Assembly (NCBI RefSeq): GCF_031951985.1
Contig: NZ_JAVLVU010000001.1
Span: 4,092,001-4,156,000, forward strand
Reading direction: 5' to 3'
Source: Mucilaginibacter terrae
Lineage (GTDB): Bacteria > Bacteroidota > Bacteroidia > Sphingobacteriales > Sphingobacteriaceae
Length of the DNA: 64,000 nt
Positions 17,458 to 27,600 of the stretch are shown here, in pieces. The notes under the pieces were generated by a model. That model saw nothing but the letters and a program-made list of their open reading frames with translations. It made no database searches and had not been told where the DNA came from. Each line of letters opens with the position of its first letter. Within the stretch, counting starts at the first letter, position 1. The position numbers and the translations under genes were made by a program.

Positions 17458-18150
17458 ATGAACACAGAAATTAAGATTGCACTGGTTGAGGATGATGAGA
17501 ATTTACGCTTTTTAGTAGCCGAACGTCTCGAAACCGAGGGTTATAAAGTACTGGAAGCAGCCAACGGCATTGATGCCGAGCAAATGATTTTAGAAGGCAG
17601 CCCTGATATTGTACTGCTGGATTGGATGCTGCCCGGTAAGCAGGGCTCTGAAGTTTGCACCACTATACGCGAAAAAGGCTTTGATAAGCTGGTGATCATG
17701 ATGACCGCCAAAGCGCAGGACGTAGACAAGATAGAAGCTTACAATTTTGGCGTTAGCGATTATATAACCAAGCCGTTTAACATGGACGTGCTGGTGGCCA
17801 TGATTGATAATAAGATCAAATTCTCGTTAAACAGCGAAAAATCGGAAGTGCACCGCTTTGCCGATATGGAGCACCACCCCAACACCCACCTGTTGATTAA
17901 GGGTGGACGTAAGGTTGAGTTAACCATTTTAGAGAACCGCATTTTGCTATACTTCCTCAAAAACAAAAACAAGGTAATTAACCGCGAAGAACTGATGATG
18001 GAGGTATGGGGCTATAACGCCGATGTAAATACCCGTACGCTCGATATGCACATTGTTCGCCTGCGTAAAAAGATAGAAAACAACCCCGATTCGCCGCAAT
18101 ACCTGCAAACGGTACGAGGTGTGGGCTATAAGTTTGCTTACGAAGCATAG
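17458..18150 (+). CDS. OmpR-family response regulator
   Basis: 230 residues. The receiver domain has EDD at 11-13, phospho-acceptor Asp55 (LLDWMLPG), the switch Thr in MMTAK and the conserved Lys in ITKPF. The C-terminal winged helix includes EELMMEVWGYN and TVRGVGYKF, typical of OmpR/PhoB DNA-binding domains. Cognate partner of the preceding kinase. Regulated promoters are unknown. Confidence 0.94.
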   Translation: MNTEIKIALVEDDENLRFLVAERLETEGYKVLEAANGIDAEQMILEGSPDIVLLDWMLPGKQGSEVCTTIREKGFDKLVIMMTAKAQDVDKIEAYNFGVSDYITKPFNMDVLVAMIDNKIKFSLNSEKSEVHRFADMEHHPNTHLLIKGGRKVELTILENRILLYFLKNKNKVINREELMMEVWGYNADVNTRTLDMHIVRLRKKIENNPDSPQYLQTVRGVGYKFAYEA

Positions 18151-18170
18151 AGGGAAGTATTAACTCAGGA

Positions 18171-18248
18171 TGTCATTTCGAGTGATAACGAGAAATCTTA
18201 GATAAGCAGCTTGACTAAATGTCTAAGATTTCTTTTTAAGTCAAGCTG
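18171..18248. repeat. Palindromic repeat, TCATTTCGA family, interleaved arms
   Basis: Starts TGTCATTTCGAG. Arms AGAAATCTTAGA (18191-18202) and its complement (18222-18233) interleave with CAGCTTGACT (18207-18216) and its complement (18239-18248), an A-B-A'-B' order. It lies in the convergent gap after the response regulator and may contribute to termination. Confidence 0.6.
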
Positions 18249-18300
18249 GACTGCTTTAACTTAGATAACTAATCAACCATTCAACTAATTAATTAAAATT

Positions 18301-18402
18301 GGGGCGTTTCCGCCTCAGGCGGATCAGGCTATCCGTTACAAGTCCCCGTTTCGCTATCGCTGCACTCCGGGCTTTCCACTTATATCCCTAATGCAAACTG
18401 CT
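18301..18402. repeat. Dispersed ~95-bp repeat, family 2, copy 1
   Basis: The stretch from GGGGCGTTTC to ATGCAAACTGC is about 80% identical to the reverse complement of 50891-50987, including CTGCACTCCGGGCTTTCC. Both copies are intergenic and in opposite orientation. No coding frame is evident. The element is structured-looking and of unknown role. Confidence 0.65.
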
Positions 18403-18421
18403 ATATGATGGTAATAATCAT

Positions 18422-19060
18422 TCAGCAATTTAAATTTCTGCTACTTCTTGTGTACACCCGCGCTGCAATAAAACTGCCGTAATATAGCTTCTCGTTAGTT
18501 TGATGATAGCCGTATTGTTCAAACACTTTTCGGGTGTTGGGCAGCTTGGTTACTTTAACAGCCTTCATCAGCTTAAAAAATAAATACATACTTTTAAGCA
18601 TTAGCTTTTGCCATAAAGGGCCTGTTAACTGGAAATCGGTATTGAGCCATATACCACCTTGCTTTACCCATTTATCTATTTGAGGGAATATGGAAGCCAA
18701 AGCATCATTCGAAAAATTATCGAACAGGAACGCGGTAATAACCACATCAAACTTGTGCGTAAAAGTTATACGGGCTATATCATCAGTAATAAATTCAACC
18801 TTGTTTTGCCCAATATTGCGTTTGCGCGATAATGCCATCATTTTGGGCGAAATTTCAACATACGCTATATTCAATCCCGAATGATGTAACCGGTTGATAC
18901 TTTCGAGTATTTGGCCGGTACCGCCGCCAATAATTAGGAGATTTGATTGCGGTTTAATTTGGTTAAGAAAATACTCCTGCGCCTTTACCTGCGCCTGCCC
19001 AAACACCACTTTTGATAAGCTTTCGTAAAACCAGGTGGTATTATCGTATCCGGCAGCCAT
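18422..19060 (-). CDS. Class I SAM-dependent methyltransferase
   Basis: 212 residues. Motif I is LLIIGGGTGQIL, with an acidic residue at the end of strand 2 (AYVEIS), and post-I motifs VITAFLFDNF follow. Start at ATG 19060, one base after the stop of the upstream UbiA-like gene, so the two are co-transcribed and probably coupled. The pairing recalls quinone or other isoprenoid pathways (prenylation then methylation), but the substrate cannot be read from sequence. Confidence 0.82.
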   Translation of the reverse strand: MAAGYDNTTWFYESLSKVVFGQAQVKAQEYFLNQIKPQSNLLIIGGGTGQILESINRLHHSGLNIAYVEISPKMMALSRKRNIGQNKVEFITDDIARITFTHKFDVVITAFLFDNFSNDALASIFPQIDKWVKQGGIWLNTDFQLTGPLWQKLMLKSMYLFFKLMKAVKVTKLPNTRKVFEQYGYHQTNEKLYYGSFIAARVYTRSSRNLNC

Positions 19061-19061
19061 G

Positions 19062-19937
19062 TTAAAAAAGCTTAAACACCTGCAATGCTACATATTGCAG
19101 TATGAGCACACCATCGAGGTAAAAGAAATAGTAGTACTCGTTGCGTTTCCAATTCGACTTAAAAATTAACCAACCTGTAAGTATGGCAACCAGCGATAGT
19201 GCAAAAAAATCGCTCGTGAGGCGATAGTTACGCAACAGGAGCAACAGTATAATATGCCCGGCCAGTAAAAACTGGCAAATAATGTAGGCCGTTTTTTCGC
19301 CAAAGGCTACGGGTATGGTTTTAAGGCCAGCAATCTGGTCCTGAAATAGGTCGCGTATATCAAACGGTACGGTAAGCGCCGCTATAAATAAAAAGCGCTT
19401 AGCTAAAATGATCAGGGTGTTGGTGTTTGATACCGCAATATGCATGGTATATTTTGCCTCAAAAATGGGTAGCAATACACAGCTTAAAACCCAAACCAGG
19501 GTAATAAGTAATGCCTTTAATCCGGGCACATTGCGCAGGCCTGTTTTGCGCCCTTTGTTACTAAATAACGGCAAGCCATAACCAAATGATAATGCCGCCA
19601 AACAAAGCAGCAGTATTTTAGACTGATTAGCCAGCAAAAAGAACAAGGGTATAAGAGCCAGCAGGCAAACAATGGTAATGCCTATCATTAAACTATGATG
19701 CTTAAAAAACCAGCGCACACGTAAGTAAGGAGAGCTTTCGGGCTTTTTGGGGCGAATGATGAGAATGCAGAAATTATACAAGCCCAGTGTAGAGGCAAAC
19801 AACAAGGCCAGCACCGGCACCGATGGCTGCGACCCCAGTATATGAAAAGTAACCAACCCCTGTGCTACGGCACAAAGCGCCATAAACACATTGCTAAATA
19901 GCAACGCATCTAAACCGGCTTGCAGGAGTTTTTTCAT
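19062..19937 (-). CDS. UbiA-superfamily-like membrane protein with degenerate first motif
   Basis: 291 residues with about eight helices. The second Asp motif of UbiA prenyltransferases is clear (DIRDLFQDQ, then GLKTIPVAFG). The first motif (N-x3-D-x3-D), needed for Mg-diphosphate binding, is absent: the matching helix reads GLYNFCILIIRPKK without Asp. It may be a diverged or inactive relative. It is the first gene of a two-gene unit with a methyltransferase. Similar UbiA-like proteins are annotated in Bacteroidota without a known substrate. Confidence 0.7.
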   Translation of the reverse strand: MKKLLQAGLDALLFSNVFMALCAVAQGLVTFHILGSQPSVPVLALLFASTLGLYNFCILIIRPKKPESSPYLRVRWFFKHHSLMIGITIVCLLALIPLFFLLANQSKILLLCLAALSFGYGLPLFSNKGRKTGLRNVPGLKALLITLVWVLSCVLLPIFEAKYTMHIAVSNTNTLIILAKRFLFIAALTVPFDIRDLFQDQIAGLKTIPVAFGEKTAYIICQFLLAGHIILLLLLRNYRLTSDFFALSLVAILTGWLIFKSNWKRNEYYYFFYLDGVLILQYVALQVFKLF

Positions 19938-20017
19938 TGATCATACAATGATAAGCACTGTTTGATGGTATTCCGAAATTCGAATGTTCAATTTCGAATT
20001 TTATTTCATGATAACAT

Positions 20018-20124
20018 TGTCTTTGCGAGGAGCCGTCAGGGCAAAGGTGTGGTGGGGCGACGTGGCAATCCCAGCCGTTTCAACATTGCAATGGGAGATT
20101 GCCACGCTATCGCTCGCAACGACA
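20018..20124. repeat. Palindromic repeat, TGTC(A/T)TTGCGAG family, copy c
   Basis: Ends TGTCTTTGCGAG (20018-20029) and CTCGCAACGACA (20113-20124) are near-perfect complements; internal GACGTGGCAATC pairs imperfectly with GATTGCCACGC. Same subfamily as 38513-38602. A 16-base flank at 19983-19998 recurs exactly at 34913-34928. The rest of the 19938-20204 gap is featureless. Confidence 0.75.
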
Positions 20125-20204
20125 CTGACTGTTAGTTAATTATGCTTAATGTCTTATATTACACAACTTGAACCTGTGGTTGGTGTTGTCACCGCGCCAC
20201 TCCA

Positions 20205-21503
20205 CTATCCCAACTTAGGATCTTTCCCCGAGCGCAATTCAAATATGCTAATCTCCGGCAAAATACCTACCCGGCCGGGGTAGCCTAAAAAGCCATAGCC
20301 TACGTTCACATAAATTTGCTGCTGTCCTTCGCGGTACAGGCCGCCCCATTCTTTGTATACGAACTGGATAGGGCTCCACTGAAAATGTTCGGTACGTACA
20401 CCAAACTGCATGCCGTGGGTATGCCCCGAAAAGGTCATGTCGATTTGCGGGTATTGCGGTATAATTTGTGCGCGCCAGTGCGATGGATCGTGCGAGAGGA
20501 GCAGCTTAATCGGCAGGTCGTCGGTGTTCTTTACGGCCTCGTCCAGTTTGCCATACTTAGGAAAACGGCTTAGTGCCCCCCAGTTTTCAACGCCCAAAAT
20601 GCCTATTTCTTCGCCATCTATCTTTAAACGGCGGTTCTCATTCATTAATAAGTCCCAACCCATGTTTTTGTGGGTAACCATTAAATCGTTGAGGTTTTTT
20701 TGTTTGGATGCCGCATCGGGCCACCAGGCGTAATCGCCATAATCATGGTTACCCAATACCGAGTATACACCCAGCGGTGCTTTTACTTTGGCAAAAATAT
20801 CCTGGTATTCGCGCATTTCATTACTCAAGGTATTTACCAAATCGCCGGTAAAGAAAATGAAATCAGCCTTTTCGCCCATCAGCATTTCTACACCACCTAA
20901 CACAGCTTTTTTGTTATAAAAGCTACCCGAATGTATGTCGGAAATCTGCCCCAGTTTAATGCCGTCGAATTTTTTTGGCAGGTTGGGCAGGTAAATAGTG
21001 CTGCGCCTAACACGGTAATCGTATACACCGTTAATGATGCCGTAAGTTAAGCCGGCCAGTGGCAGCGAGCCGGCGAGTAAACCGGCTTTCAATAAAAATT
21101 GCGAACGGGTAATGTCAGTTGGCTTAGCACTTTCCGGCTCAACTTCGGGTTGTCTTACGGGTTTGGGTGCCGGTTCAGGTTGCTTATCTCCGCGTGTAAA
21201 TTTCAAAAAAAGCCGACGTAGGTCATCAATCAAAAATAGCGGTAGCATGCATACCTTACAGCTTAACAGCAAAAAGAACAGCATGAGTACCGCACCCTTA
21301 AACCCAACACTAAATTTAATATAGATGCTTGCAATTAGGCCCGATATTAAAAAAATAGAAACCGCCCAGTAAACACGCAAAAAGAACTTGCTTTGCAAAA
21401 AACACCATTTTTTGAGGCCTTTGCGTAGGGTATTGGTAATATAAAAATCGACCAGGACAAGGCCAATACAGATCAGGAAAATTACAGGGGCTTGTCCCTC
21501 CAT
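20205..21503 (-). CDS. Membrane-anchored metallophosphoesterase
   Basis: 432 residues: about three N-terminal helices in the first 95 residues, a Pro/Glu-rich linker, a further hydrophobic segment (FLLKAGLLAGSLPLAGLTYG), then a calcineurin-like phosphoesterase domain. Metal motifs are QISDIHSG, TGDLVN, GNHDYGDY, LLSHDPSHW and FSGHTHGMQFG, all intact. It resembles YkuE/YaeI-type enzymes acting at the membrane, some on lipid-linked phosphates such as UDP-diacylglucosamine; the substrate here is not determinable. Flanked on both sides by palindromic repeats. Confidence 0.88.
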   Translation of the reverse strand: MEGQAPVIFLICIGLVLVDFYITNTLRKGLKKWCFLQSKFFLRVYWAVSIFLISGLIASIYIKFSVGFKGAVLMLFFLLLSCKVCMLPLFLIDDLRRLFLKFTRGDKQPEPAPKPVRQPEVEPESAKPTDITRSQFLLKAGLLAGSLPLAGLTYGIINGVYDYRVRRSTIYLPNLPKKFDGIKLGQISDIHSGSFYNKKAVLGGVEMLMGEKADFIFFTGDLVNTLSNEMREYQDIFAKVKAPLGVYSVLGNHDYGDYAWWPDAASKQKNLNDLMVTHKNMGWDLLMNENRRLKIDGEEIGILGVENWGALSRFPKYGKLDEAVKNTDDLPIKLLLSHDPSHWRAQIIPQYPQIDMTFSGHTHGMQFGVRTEHFQWSPIQFVYKEWGGLYREGQQQIYVNVGYGFLGYPGRVGILPEISIFELRSGKDPKLG

Positions 21504-21532
21504 GTGTTGTTAAGCTTTCTATGTAAAGTAAA

Positions 21533-21617
21533 GCGTCATTGCGAGGTACGAAGCAATCTCTGCGGATGTAAGACGTTATGCACAGTTAAGAGATTGCTTC
21601 GTACCTCGCAATGACGC
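21533..21617. repeat. Perfect 29-bp palindromic repeat, TGTCATTGCGAG family, copy d
   Basis: Perfect 29-base arms (21533-21561 and 21589-21617) enclose a 27-base loop. The left 33 bases from 21534 are identical to 50844-50876. Located between two minus-strand genes. A long hairpin on either strand, possibly a REP/MITE-type element or transcript stabiliser. Confidence 0.85.
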
Positions 21618-21671
21618 GGGGTTATTATGTTATATTCCTTCCGCCTTAGGCGGAGAGGGTAGGTGTGAGGC

Positions 21672-23174
21672 TTAATACCTATCGTCGTCTAACTCATCCT
21701 CATCATCGGGCTGCAAGTTAAACAGGCTGTCGAACATGTCCGAAAACGCAAAGCCGTTGTCAAGGAAACCTTTGCTTAGTTGCGAAAACTCGGCCAGGCC
21801 ATGCAGTACAAACTCCATCAACAGCAATTGCTGGTTTTCGCTCAAACGTGGATGAAACTGTTTGATTACATCCTTTAAACCAGTTACCGAGTTCAGTGCT
21901 TTTTTATATTCAGCTAAAGGTAAATCATCATTTAAAGATAAATTGTTGCCACTTGCAAACCAGCCAATTACCTCATTGTAAGGGTTAGCCTTTTTGCTTT
22001 TCTTGGCCTTTTCCGGGTCGGGGAAGAATTGCAGCAATAGCGTTTTGATGGCCTTGCCAATTAATATGTTAGCCACTTTGGCCGGGCCTTCCAGCTCACC
22101 TTCGTAAACCAGTTCAATTTTACCGGTAATAGCCGGAATTACACCTAAAAAGTCGCATATGCGTACAAAGGTGTTTTTCTCGCCATTGATGATCATCCGG
22201 CGTTCGGCATTGCTAATTAAGTTTTCGTAAGCCGATATAGTTAAACGTGCCGAAACCCCCGATTTTTTATCGATATACTCCGAATTACGTGCCTCGAAAG
22301 CAATTTGCTCAACCAGGTCTTTTACTAAACCATCAGCTTCTACTGCGTTGCGCTGCTCATCGGTTAGTAAAGCTTCCTGCTGCGTTATTTTACGCGATAT
22401 TTCAACCGAGCGTGGGTAGTGCGTTAATATCTGGCTTTCAATACGGTCTTTCAACGGCGTAACTATCGAACCACGGTTGGTATAATCCTCAGGGTTGGCG
22501 GTAAACACAAATTGCAGATCTAAAGGCAAACGCAGCTTAAAGCCACGGATTTGAATGTCTTTTTCCTGCAAAATATTGAATAGTGATACCTGTATACGGG
22601 CCTGCAAATCGGGCAACTCGTTTATTACAAATATGCCGCGGTGTGCACGAGGGATCAACCCGAAGTGAATTACGCGTTCGTCGCTATAAGTTAGTTTTAA
22701 GGTTGCCGCTTTAATCGGGTCAACGTCGCCAATTAAATCGGCCACGGTAACATCGGGTGTAGCCAGTTTTTCGGTGTAACGCTCAGAGCGGTGTACCCAC
22801 GATATGGGGGTTTCATCGCCCAGGCTTTCAACCTGGCTATGGCCATACCATGATATAGGTGCCAGCGGATCGTCAAACAGTTCCGAGCCGGTAATGTACG
22901 GCATGTATTCGTCCAGCAGGTTAACCATGAGTCGTGCAATACGGGTTTTTGCCTGTCCTCGTAAGCCCAGCAGCAATATGTTATGGCGTGATAGTATTGC
23001 TGTTTGCAAATCGGGTATTACAGTATCCTCAAAGCCAATAATACCCTCAAAGCCGCCTTCGTGCTTTTTTTGCAGTTGTTTTATCAGGTTCTCTCTTAAT
23101 TCTTCTTTAACCGACCTGCTTTTGTAACCGGTTTGCTTTAACTGACCAAGGGTTGTTATATTCTTAATGTTCAT
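21672..23174 (-). CDS. MoxR-type AAA+ ATPase
   Basis: 500 residues. Walker A is GLRGQAKTR (70-78) and Walker B lies in GIFVINELPDL (about 181-191); a sensor-1-like TANPEDY follows. This places it with the MoxR / magnesium-chelatase-I class. Chlorophyll-type chelation is unlikely: the partner downstream is a VWA protein and there are no tetrapyrrole genes. MoxR-VWA pairs act as chaperone-like systems that activate or insert cofactors in target proteins. The C-terminal 150 residues are family-specific and end acidic (DDEDELDDD). Same strand as the VWA gene, 86 bp downstream of it. Confidence 0.85.
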   Translation of the reverse strand: MNIKNITTLGQLKQTGYKSRSVKEELRENLIKQLQKKHEGGFEGIIGFEDTVIPDLQTAILSRHNILLLGLRGQAKTRIARLMVNLLDEYMPYITGSELFDDPLAPISWYGHSQVESLGDETPISWVHRSERYTEKLATPDVTVADLIGDVDPIKAATLKLTYSDERVIHFGLIPRAHRGIFVINELPDLQARIQVSLFNILQEKDIQIRGFKLRLPLDLQFVFTANPEDYTNRGSIVTPLKDRIESQILTHYPRSVEISRKITQQEALLTDEQRNAVEADGLVKDLVEQIAFEARNSEYIDKKSGVSARLTISAYENLISNAERRMIINGEKNTFVRICDFLGVIPAITGKIELVYEGELEGPAKVANILIGKAIKTLLLQFFPDPEKAKKSKKANPYNEVIGWFASGNNLSLNDDLPLAEYKKALNSVTGLKDVIKQFHPRLSENQQLLLMEFVLHGLAEFSQLSKGFLDNGFAFSDMFDSLFNLQPDDEDELDDDRY

Positions 23175-23260
23175 TTAGTGTTTTATGGTAGTATTATTTG
23201 CCTAAGCAAACAGGTAATGTTATTTAAATTTGCACATCTGCATATCCACGCATTTGCACA

Positions 23261-24358
23261 TTATCTCACCGTTTTCCTTCTGTTCTTAATGTAATCCTCA
23301 AATATGTATTCGCCCAAACCATTCAACGAGCTGTAGAACGCACGGCCGCCGTTGGTTTCGGTAAACTTGCGTACAAACTGTTGCAGGTAGGGGTCGCGGG
23401 CAATCATAAACGTGGTAATGGGTATTTTTAAACGTTTACATTGTGCGGCCATATTCAGGGTTTTGTTTACCACCTTGCGGTCAAGACCTATGCTGTTTTT
23501 ATAATACTTGGTACCCTCTTTTAAACAGGTTGGTTTACCATCGGTAATCATGAAAATTTGCTTGTTGTGCGTTTTACGGCGGCGAAGCAGATCGGTAGCC
23601 AGTTCAAGCCCTGCATAAGTATTGGTATGATACGGGCCAACCTGCAAATAAGGCAAATCTTTAATGGTAATAGGCCAGGCATCGTTGCCAAACACTACAA
23701 TGTCAAGTGTATCTTTAGGGTACTTGGTACGAATAAGCTCCGATAGTGCCATGGCTACTTTTTTAGCCGGGGTAATGCGGTCTTCGCCGTACAAAATCAT
23801 GGAGTGCGAAATATCGATCATGAGCACCGTAGAAGTGAGGGTTTTGTAGTCCATTTCCTCTACTTCGAGATCGCGCTCGGTCATCATAAAATCGCCGATG
23901 CCGTGGTTTACCTGGGCATTGTGGATAGATTGGGTCATGTCTATCTGGTCTAAACTATCGCCAAACTCAAACTCACGGCGCTCAGAGTTTTTCTCATCGC
24001 CCTGGCCCGATTGTGGTGAACGGTGATTACCCTTACCCGATTTTTTGAGCTTGCCAAAAATCTCTTCCAACGCCGATTGCCTGATGCTTTGCTCGGTTTT
24101 GGCCGTAATGTTAAACTCGCCTTTTTCGTTGTCTTCGCTCAGGTAACCTTTTTGTTTAAGGTCGTCAATAAAATCGCCCATGCCATATTCGTCATTGGTG
24201 ATGTTATATTGCTTGTCAAGCTCGTTCATCCACTGCAAAGCCTCACCGGCATCGCCCGATGAATAGTTAAGCAATTCCAGGAAGAGTTTCAGAAGTTCGT
24301 CAAACCCGCCTTTGGGTAATTCGTGGGGTGTATATTTTGAGAAGCCGAAGCCACGCAT
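23261..24358 (-). CDS. VWA-domain protein, partner of the MoxR ATPase
   Basis: 365 residues. The N-terminal half is helical and acidic, with a charged low-complexity stretch (about 103-130). The von Willebrand A domain follows with its MIDAS metal site: DISHS (Asp182, Ser184, Ser186) plus a later Asp in MITDGKPT. Cytoplasmic, as no signal peptide is seen. Lies directly upstream of the MoxR gene, the usual order for such pairs, and probably recruits substrates for it. Confidence 0.87.
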   Translation of the reverse strand: MRGFGFSKYTPHELPKGGFDELLKLFLELLNYSSGDAGEALQWMNELDKQYNITNDEYGMGDFIDDLKQKGYLSEDNEKGEFNITAKTEQSIRQSALEEIFGKLKKSGKGNHRSPQSGQGDEKNSERREFEFGDSLDQIDMTQSIHNAQVNHGIGDFMMTERDLEVEEMDYKTLTSTVLMIDISHSMILYGEDRITPAKKVAMALSELIRTKYPKDTLDIVVFGNDAWPITIKDLPYLQVGPYHTNTYAGLELATDLLRRRKTHNKQIFMITDGKPTCLKEGTKYYKNSIGLDRKVVNKTLNMAAQCKRLKIPITTFMIARDPYLQQFVRKFTETNGGRAFYSSLNGLGEYIFEDYIKNRRKTVR

Positions 24359-24696
24359 GTGCTATCCTTTCTTTAGAAATAAAGTAACGGAAAAATATTG
24401 GTTAAAGTTTGAAGTGAACACGCTGAAACTCTCACAAGTGTTGAATTAATAGAATTGCATGACAAATTGAGGAGAGTCAAGAGTATAGAATCAGGAATCA
24501 AGAGAGGTGGAGAATGATGTTTAATATTTCCCATTATGTCATTTCGATCGATAGTGAGAAATCTTATGAAAGCGATTAGCTTCTCAACTCGAAAAGATTT
24601 CTCCTAACGTCGAAATGATATGAATGTTAGAAAATTAGTGAAACTGCATATGTTCACTTCAAACCAATCAAGGCTAAGCGCTTGTTATAAATGATT
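24359..24696. other. 338-bp intergenic region with a palindromic repeat
   Basis: No coding frame of note. A fragment (AAGAGTATAGAATCAGGAATCAAGAG, 24478-24504) resembles the AGAGCCAAGAACCAAGAG low-complexity repeat seen near 47960 and 50805. The remainder is the palindrome listed at 24539-24618 and AT-rich filler upstream of the minus-strand VWA gene. No promoter could be assigned. Confidence 0.7.
24539..24618. repeat. Palindromic repeat, TCATTTCGA family, copy e
   Basis: An outer pair, TCATTTCGA (24539-24547) with TCGAAATGA (24610-24618), nests an inner pair, GAGAAATCTT (24556-24565) with AAGATTTCTC (24594-24603). This is the cleanest nested copy of the subfamily also seen at 10016 and 18171. 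Confidence 0.8.
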
Positions 24697-27600
24697 TTAA
24701 TCCGTCTTTGGCTGTTCCACCTTAACATTACCCGTACGTTTTAAATTACCCCAACCGCTGTGCTGGCCTTTTAATGCTCTGCGTAACGACTTAAACAGGA
24801 TATAATACATCAACTGCCTCCACACAAAACGTTGCGGAATAATATATATCAGCTTGCGATAGTCTTCTTTTTCCATCTTGAAAGCAATAACCGCTACCAG
24901 TAGATCAATAACGATGAATGCGAGGTAAAAGAAGAATATCTTTTCAGGGTGATCACTAAAGAAACCGGCGATCATCATTAAATCGGCCAGGGGCGAAAAC
25001 AACGGCAGTATAATCTGGAAGATGAGGATATTAGGCATACCCACCATACCAAAATATTTGTACTTGCTGTTAAATAATACTTCGCGGTTCTTCCAAAAGC
25101 TCTGCATTACCCCAAAACTCCACCTAAAGCGCTGTTTCAACAACATCTCAATAGTTTCTGGAGCTTCGGTATAGGCAATGGCTTCGCCCGCGTTGCGAAT
25201 AATGTAGCCTTGTTTCAGTATGCGCATGGTTAAGTCACAATCTTCGGCCAGGGTATCAGTCGTAAATCCACCCGCTTTTGCCACGGCCTCTTTCCTAAAC
25301 GCACCAATAGCACCCGGAACTACGGTAATGCTGTTGAGCAGATCAAATGCCCGGCGATCCATGTTTTGCGCGGTAATGTACTCGATGGATTGCCAACGGG
25401 TAATCATGTTGGTTTCGTTACCTACTTTAACGGTACCTGCTACGGCACCAATTTCGGCATCGGTAAAGTAAGCCATCATGTGCATAATGGCGTCATTTTT
25501 TAATAAGGTATCGGCATCAATGCAAACCACAAAGTCATATTTAGCCTGTTGAATACCAAAGTTTAAGGCTGATGCTTTGCCACCGTTTGGCTTGGTAAGC
25601 ACCCTAACCGACGGGTGATTTTGATAGGCTGTGTTAACTATCTCAAACGTTTTATCTTTAGAGCCATCATCAATAAATAAGATCTCCATCTCCGGATATT
25701 CGAGCAGGAGCAGGCTTTGGATGGTTTTTATGGCAGTTACCTCTTCGTTATATGCAGGTACAATTATACTTACCGGCGCAAGTGCGCTTACATCAACATT
25801 ATGGTCGGGGTTCTTTTTGTTGACTGCAAACTGGCGCATGGCCAGTATACCTATCAATATAATACGGCCAACCGCCAAAAATATAGCCGATAAAAACAGG
25901 TATAGCAATACCCAGTTGGTGTAAAACAGGCCAACGTTAAACATGTCGTAAAGCCTACCGGTAACACCTGTATCTGCATCATCTTTTACAGGTGGCATCA
26001 AATCGTCCTTCTTTTTATGAAGAACATCGGCAATGGTAGTAAACTCGTACTTATGCACGCCATCGTAAGTATGGGTTTTAAAGTACTCAATAATGCGCGG
26101 AAGTGCTTTGATGGTTTCTTCGCGGGTATCGCCGCCGGCATCGTGTAATAATAACATGGAGCCATTATTTGCCTGTTGTATGGTGCGTGCCACAATACTA
26201 TCGGCCGTAACGCCGGGCTCCCAGTCGTGCGGGTCAATAAATTCGCCAATATTAATATAGTTCTCTTCCTTGCTCTTGGCCACCGGTATAATTTCGGCTA
26301 TGGTTTGCGGCTCGGCATCGGCGTTAAAAGGCGCACGAAAAAGCACCGTACTATGCCCGGTAATTGATTCGATAAGCTTACGGGTGGCATTCAGCTCAAA
26401 ACTTACCCGCTGCACGCTTATTTGCGAAATATCGGGGTGGAAGAAGGTGTGGTTACCAATTTCATAGCCCTCATCATAAATGCGCTTAAGCAGCGGCATG
26501 TTTTTTTCAACCATTGATCCTACCACAAAAAACGAGGCCGGAACATTTTCTTTTTTCAGAATATCGAGTATGCGCGGAGTATAATTTGGGTCGGGACCGT
26601 CATCAAACGTTAAAACTATTTTGCCCGGTGCATAACCGTAACGCCTTATAACATATTTGGTAGGCAGCTTAACATACTTTTGGTTGGTTATGGTAAATGT
26701 TTTAGGGTCAAAATCTACATCAATTTGCCCGGGTTTTGGAGTGGTGATCAAATCGAGTACCTCGCCGTCGCCCGTGTAATCAATACGCTGATTTAAACCC
26801 ACTGTCGAAAATTTCTTTAGGTCGATACCGGTTTTACGCAACGAATCGGTTGAGAGATTTTTGGCAAAAAACGACCACAAGCGCGGGTCTTCTGAGCCTA
26901 AGCGCCACAAGGCCACGCCACCCGTAGCCCAATCATCGGCCATGCGAATGATATTGAAATTGGTAGCAGCATCGGCAAAGTAAACCGTGTGGTTCAGCGT
27001 ATCAGTACCCTTGTAGGTATACATCAAATTAGCCGATTCGGGGTCGTAAATTACCTGGCTTTTGTTTTCGGCAGCGGTACTCACTGCCTGCTGGTAGCCA
27101 ATGGAACGTCCGTATTGGTTTTCGGGCCAATCGTAACCACCGGCCGCAAACGTAAGGATGATCTTATTGCTCGGTATTTTCTGGCAAACGGCATCAAGCT
27201 GCTCTTCTACCCAATGCTGGTGCGATACATCGCCTGCATTACTGCTCTCGTTATGCTGGTCTATGGCCATGGCAAACAGGTAGTCGTTATTCTTTTGCAA
27301 AAACTGGAGGTCGTACCCATCATCCTCAGGCCAAAAGCTTTGGGTTACTAAAAAGCCTTGCTCATGCAGGGTGGCATATAACTCTCTTTGGAAAGCCAGG
27401 TAGTCGGCCGATTTTCGGTTCTTGATGTCGTCAAAATTCAGATCAAGACCGCGAAGCTTATATTGCGTAAGCTTATCGGCAATATTGTTTATAAAAGCGG
27501 TACGCAGCTTCTTATTGCCAACAATGCGCATTACATCTTTTGAATCGAAACCTCCGGTATTATTAGTTTTATTAATGTAATTGGTGAGCCTTACAATAAT

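Noticed and set aside
21672..24358. Magnesium chelatase I and D subunits
   Set aside because: Walker motifs and a VWA domain are shared, but no tetrapyrrole genes are near and the VWA partner lacks its own AAA domain; a MoxR-VWA pair fits better.
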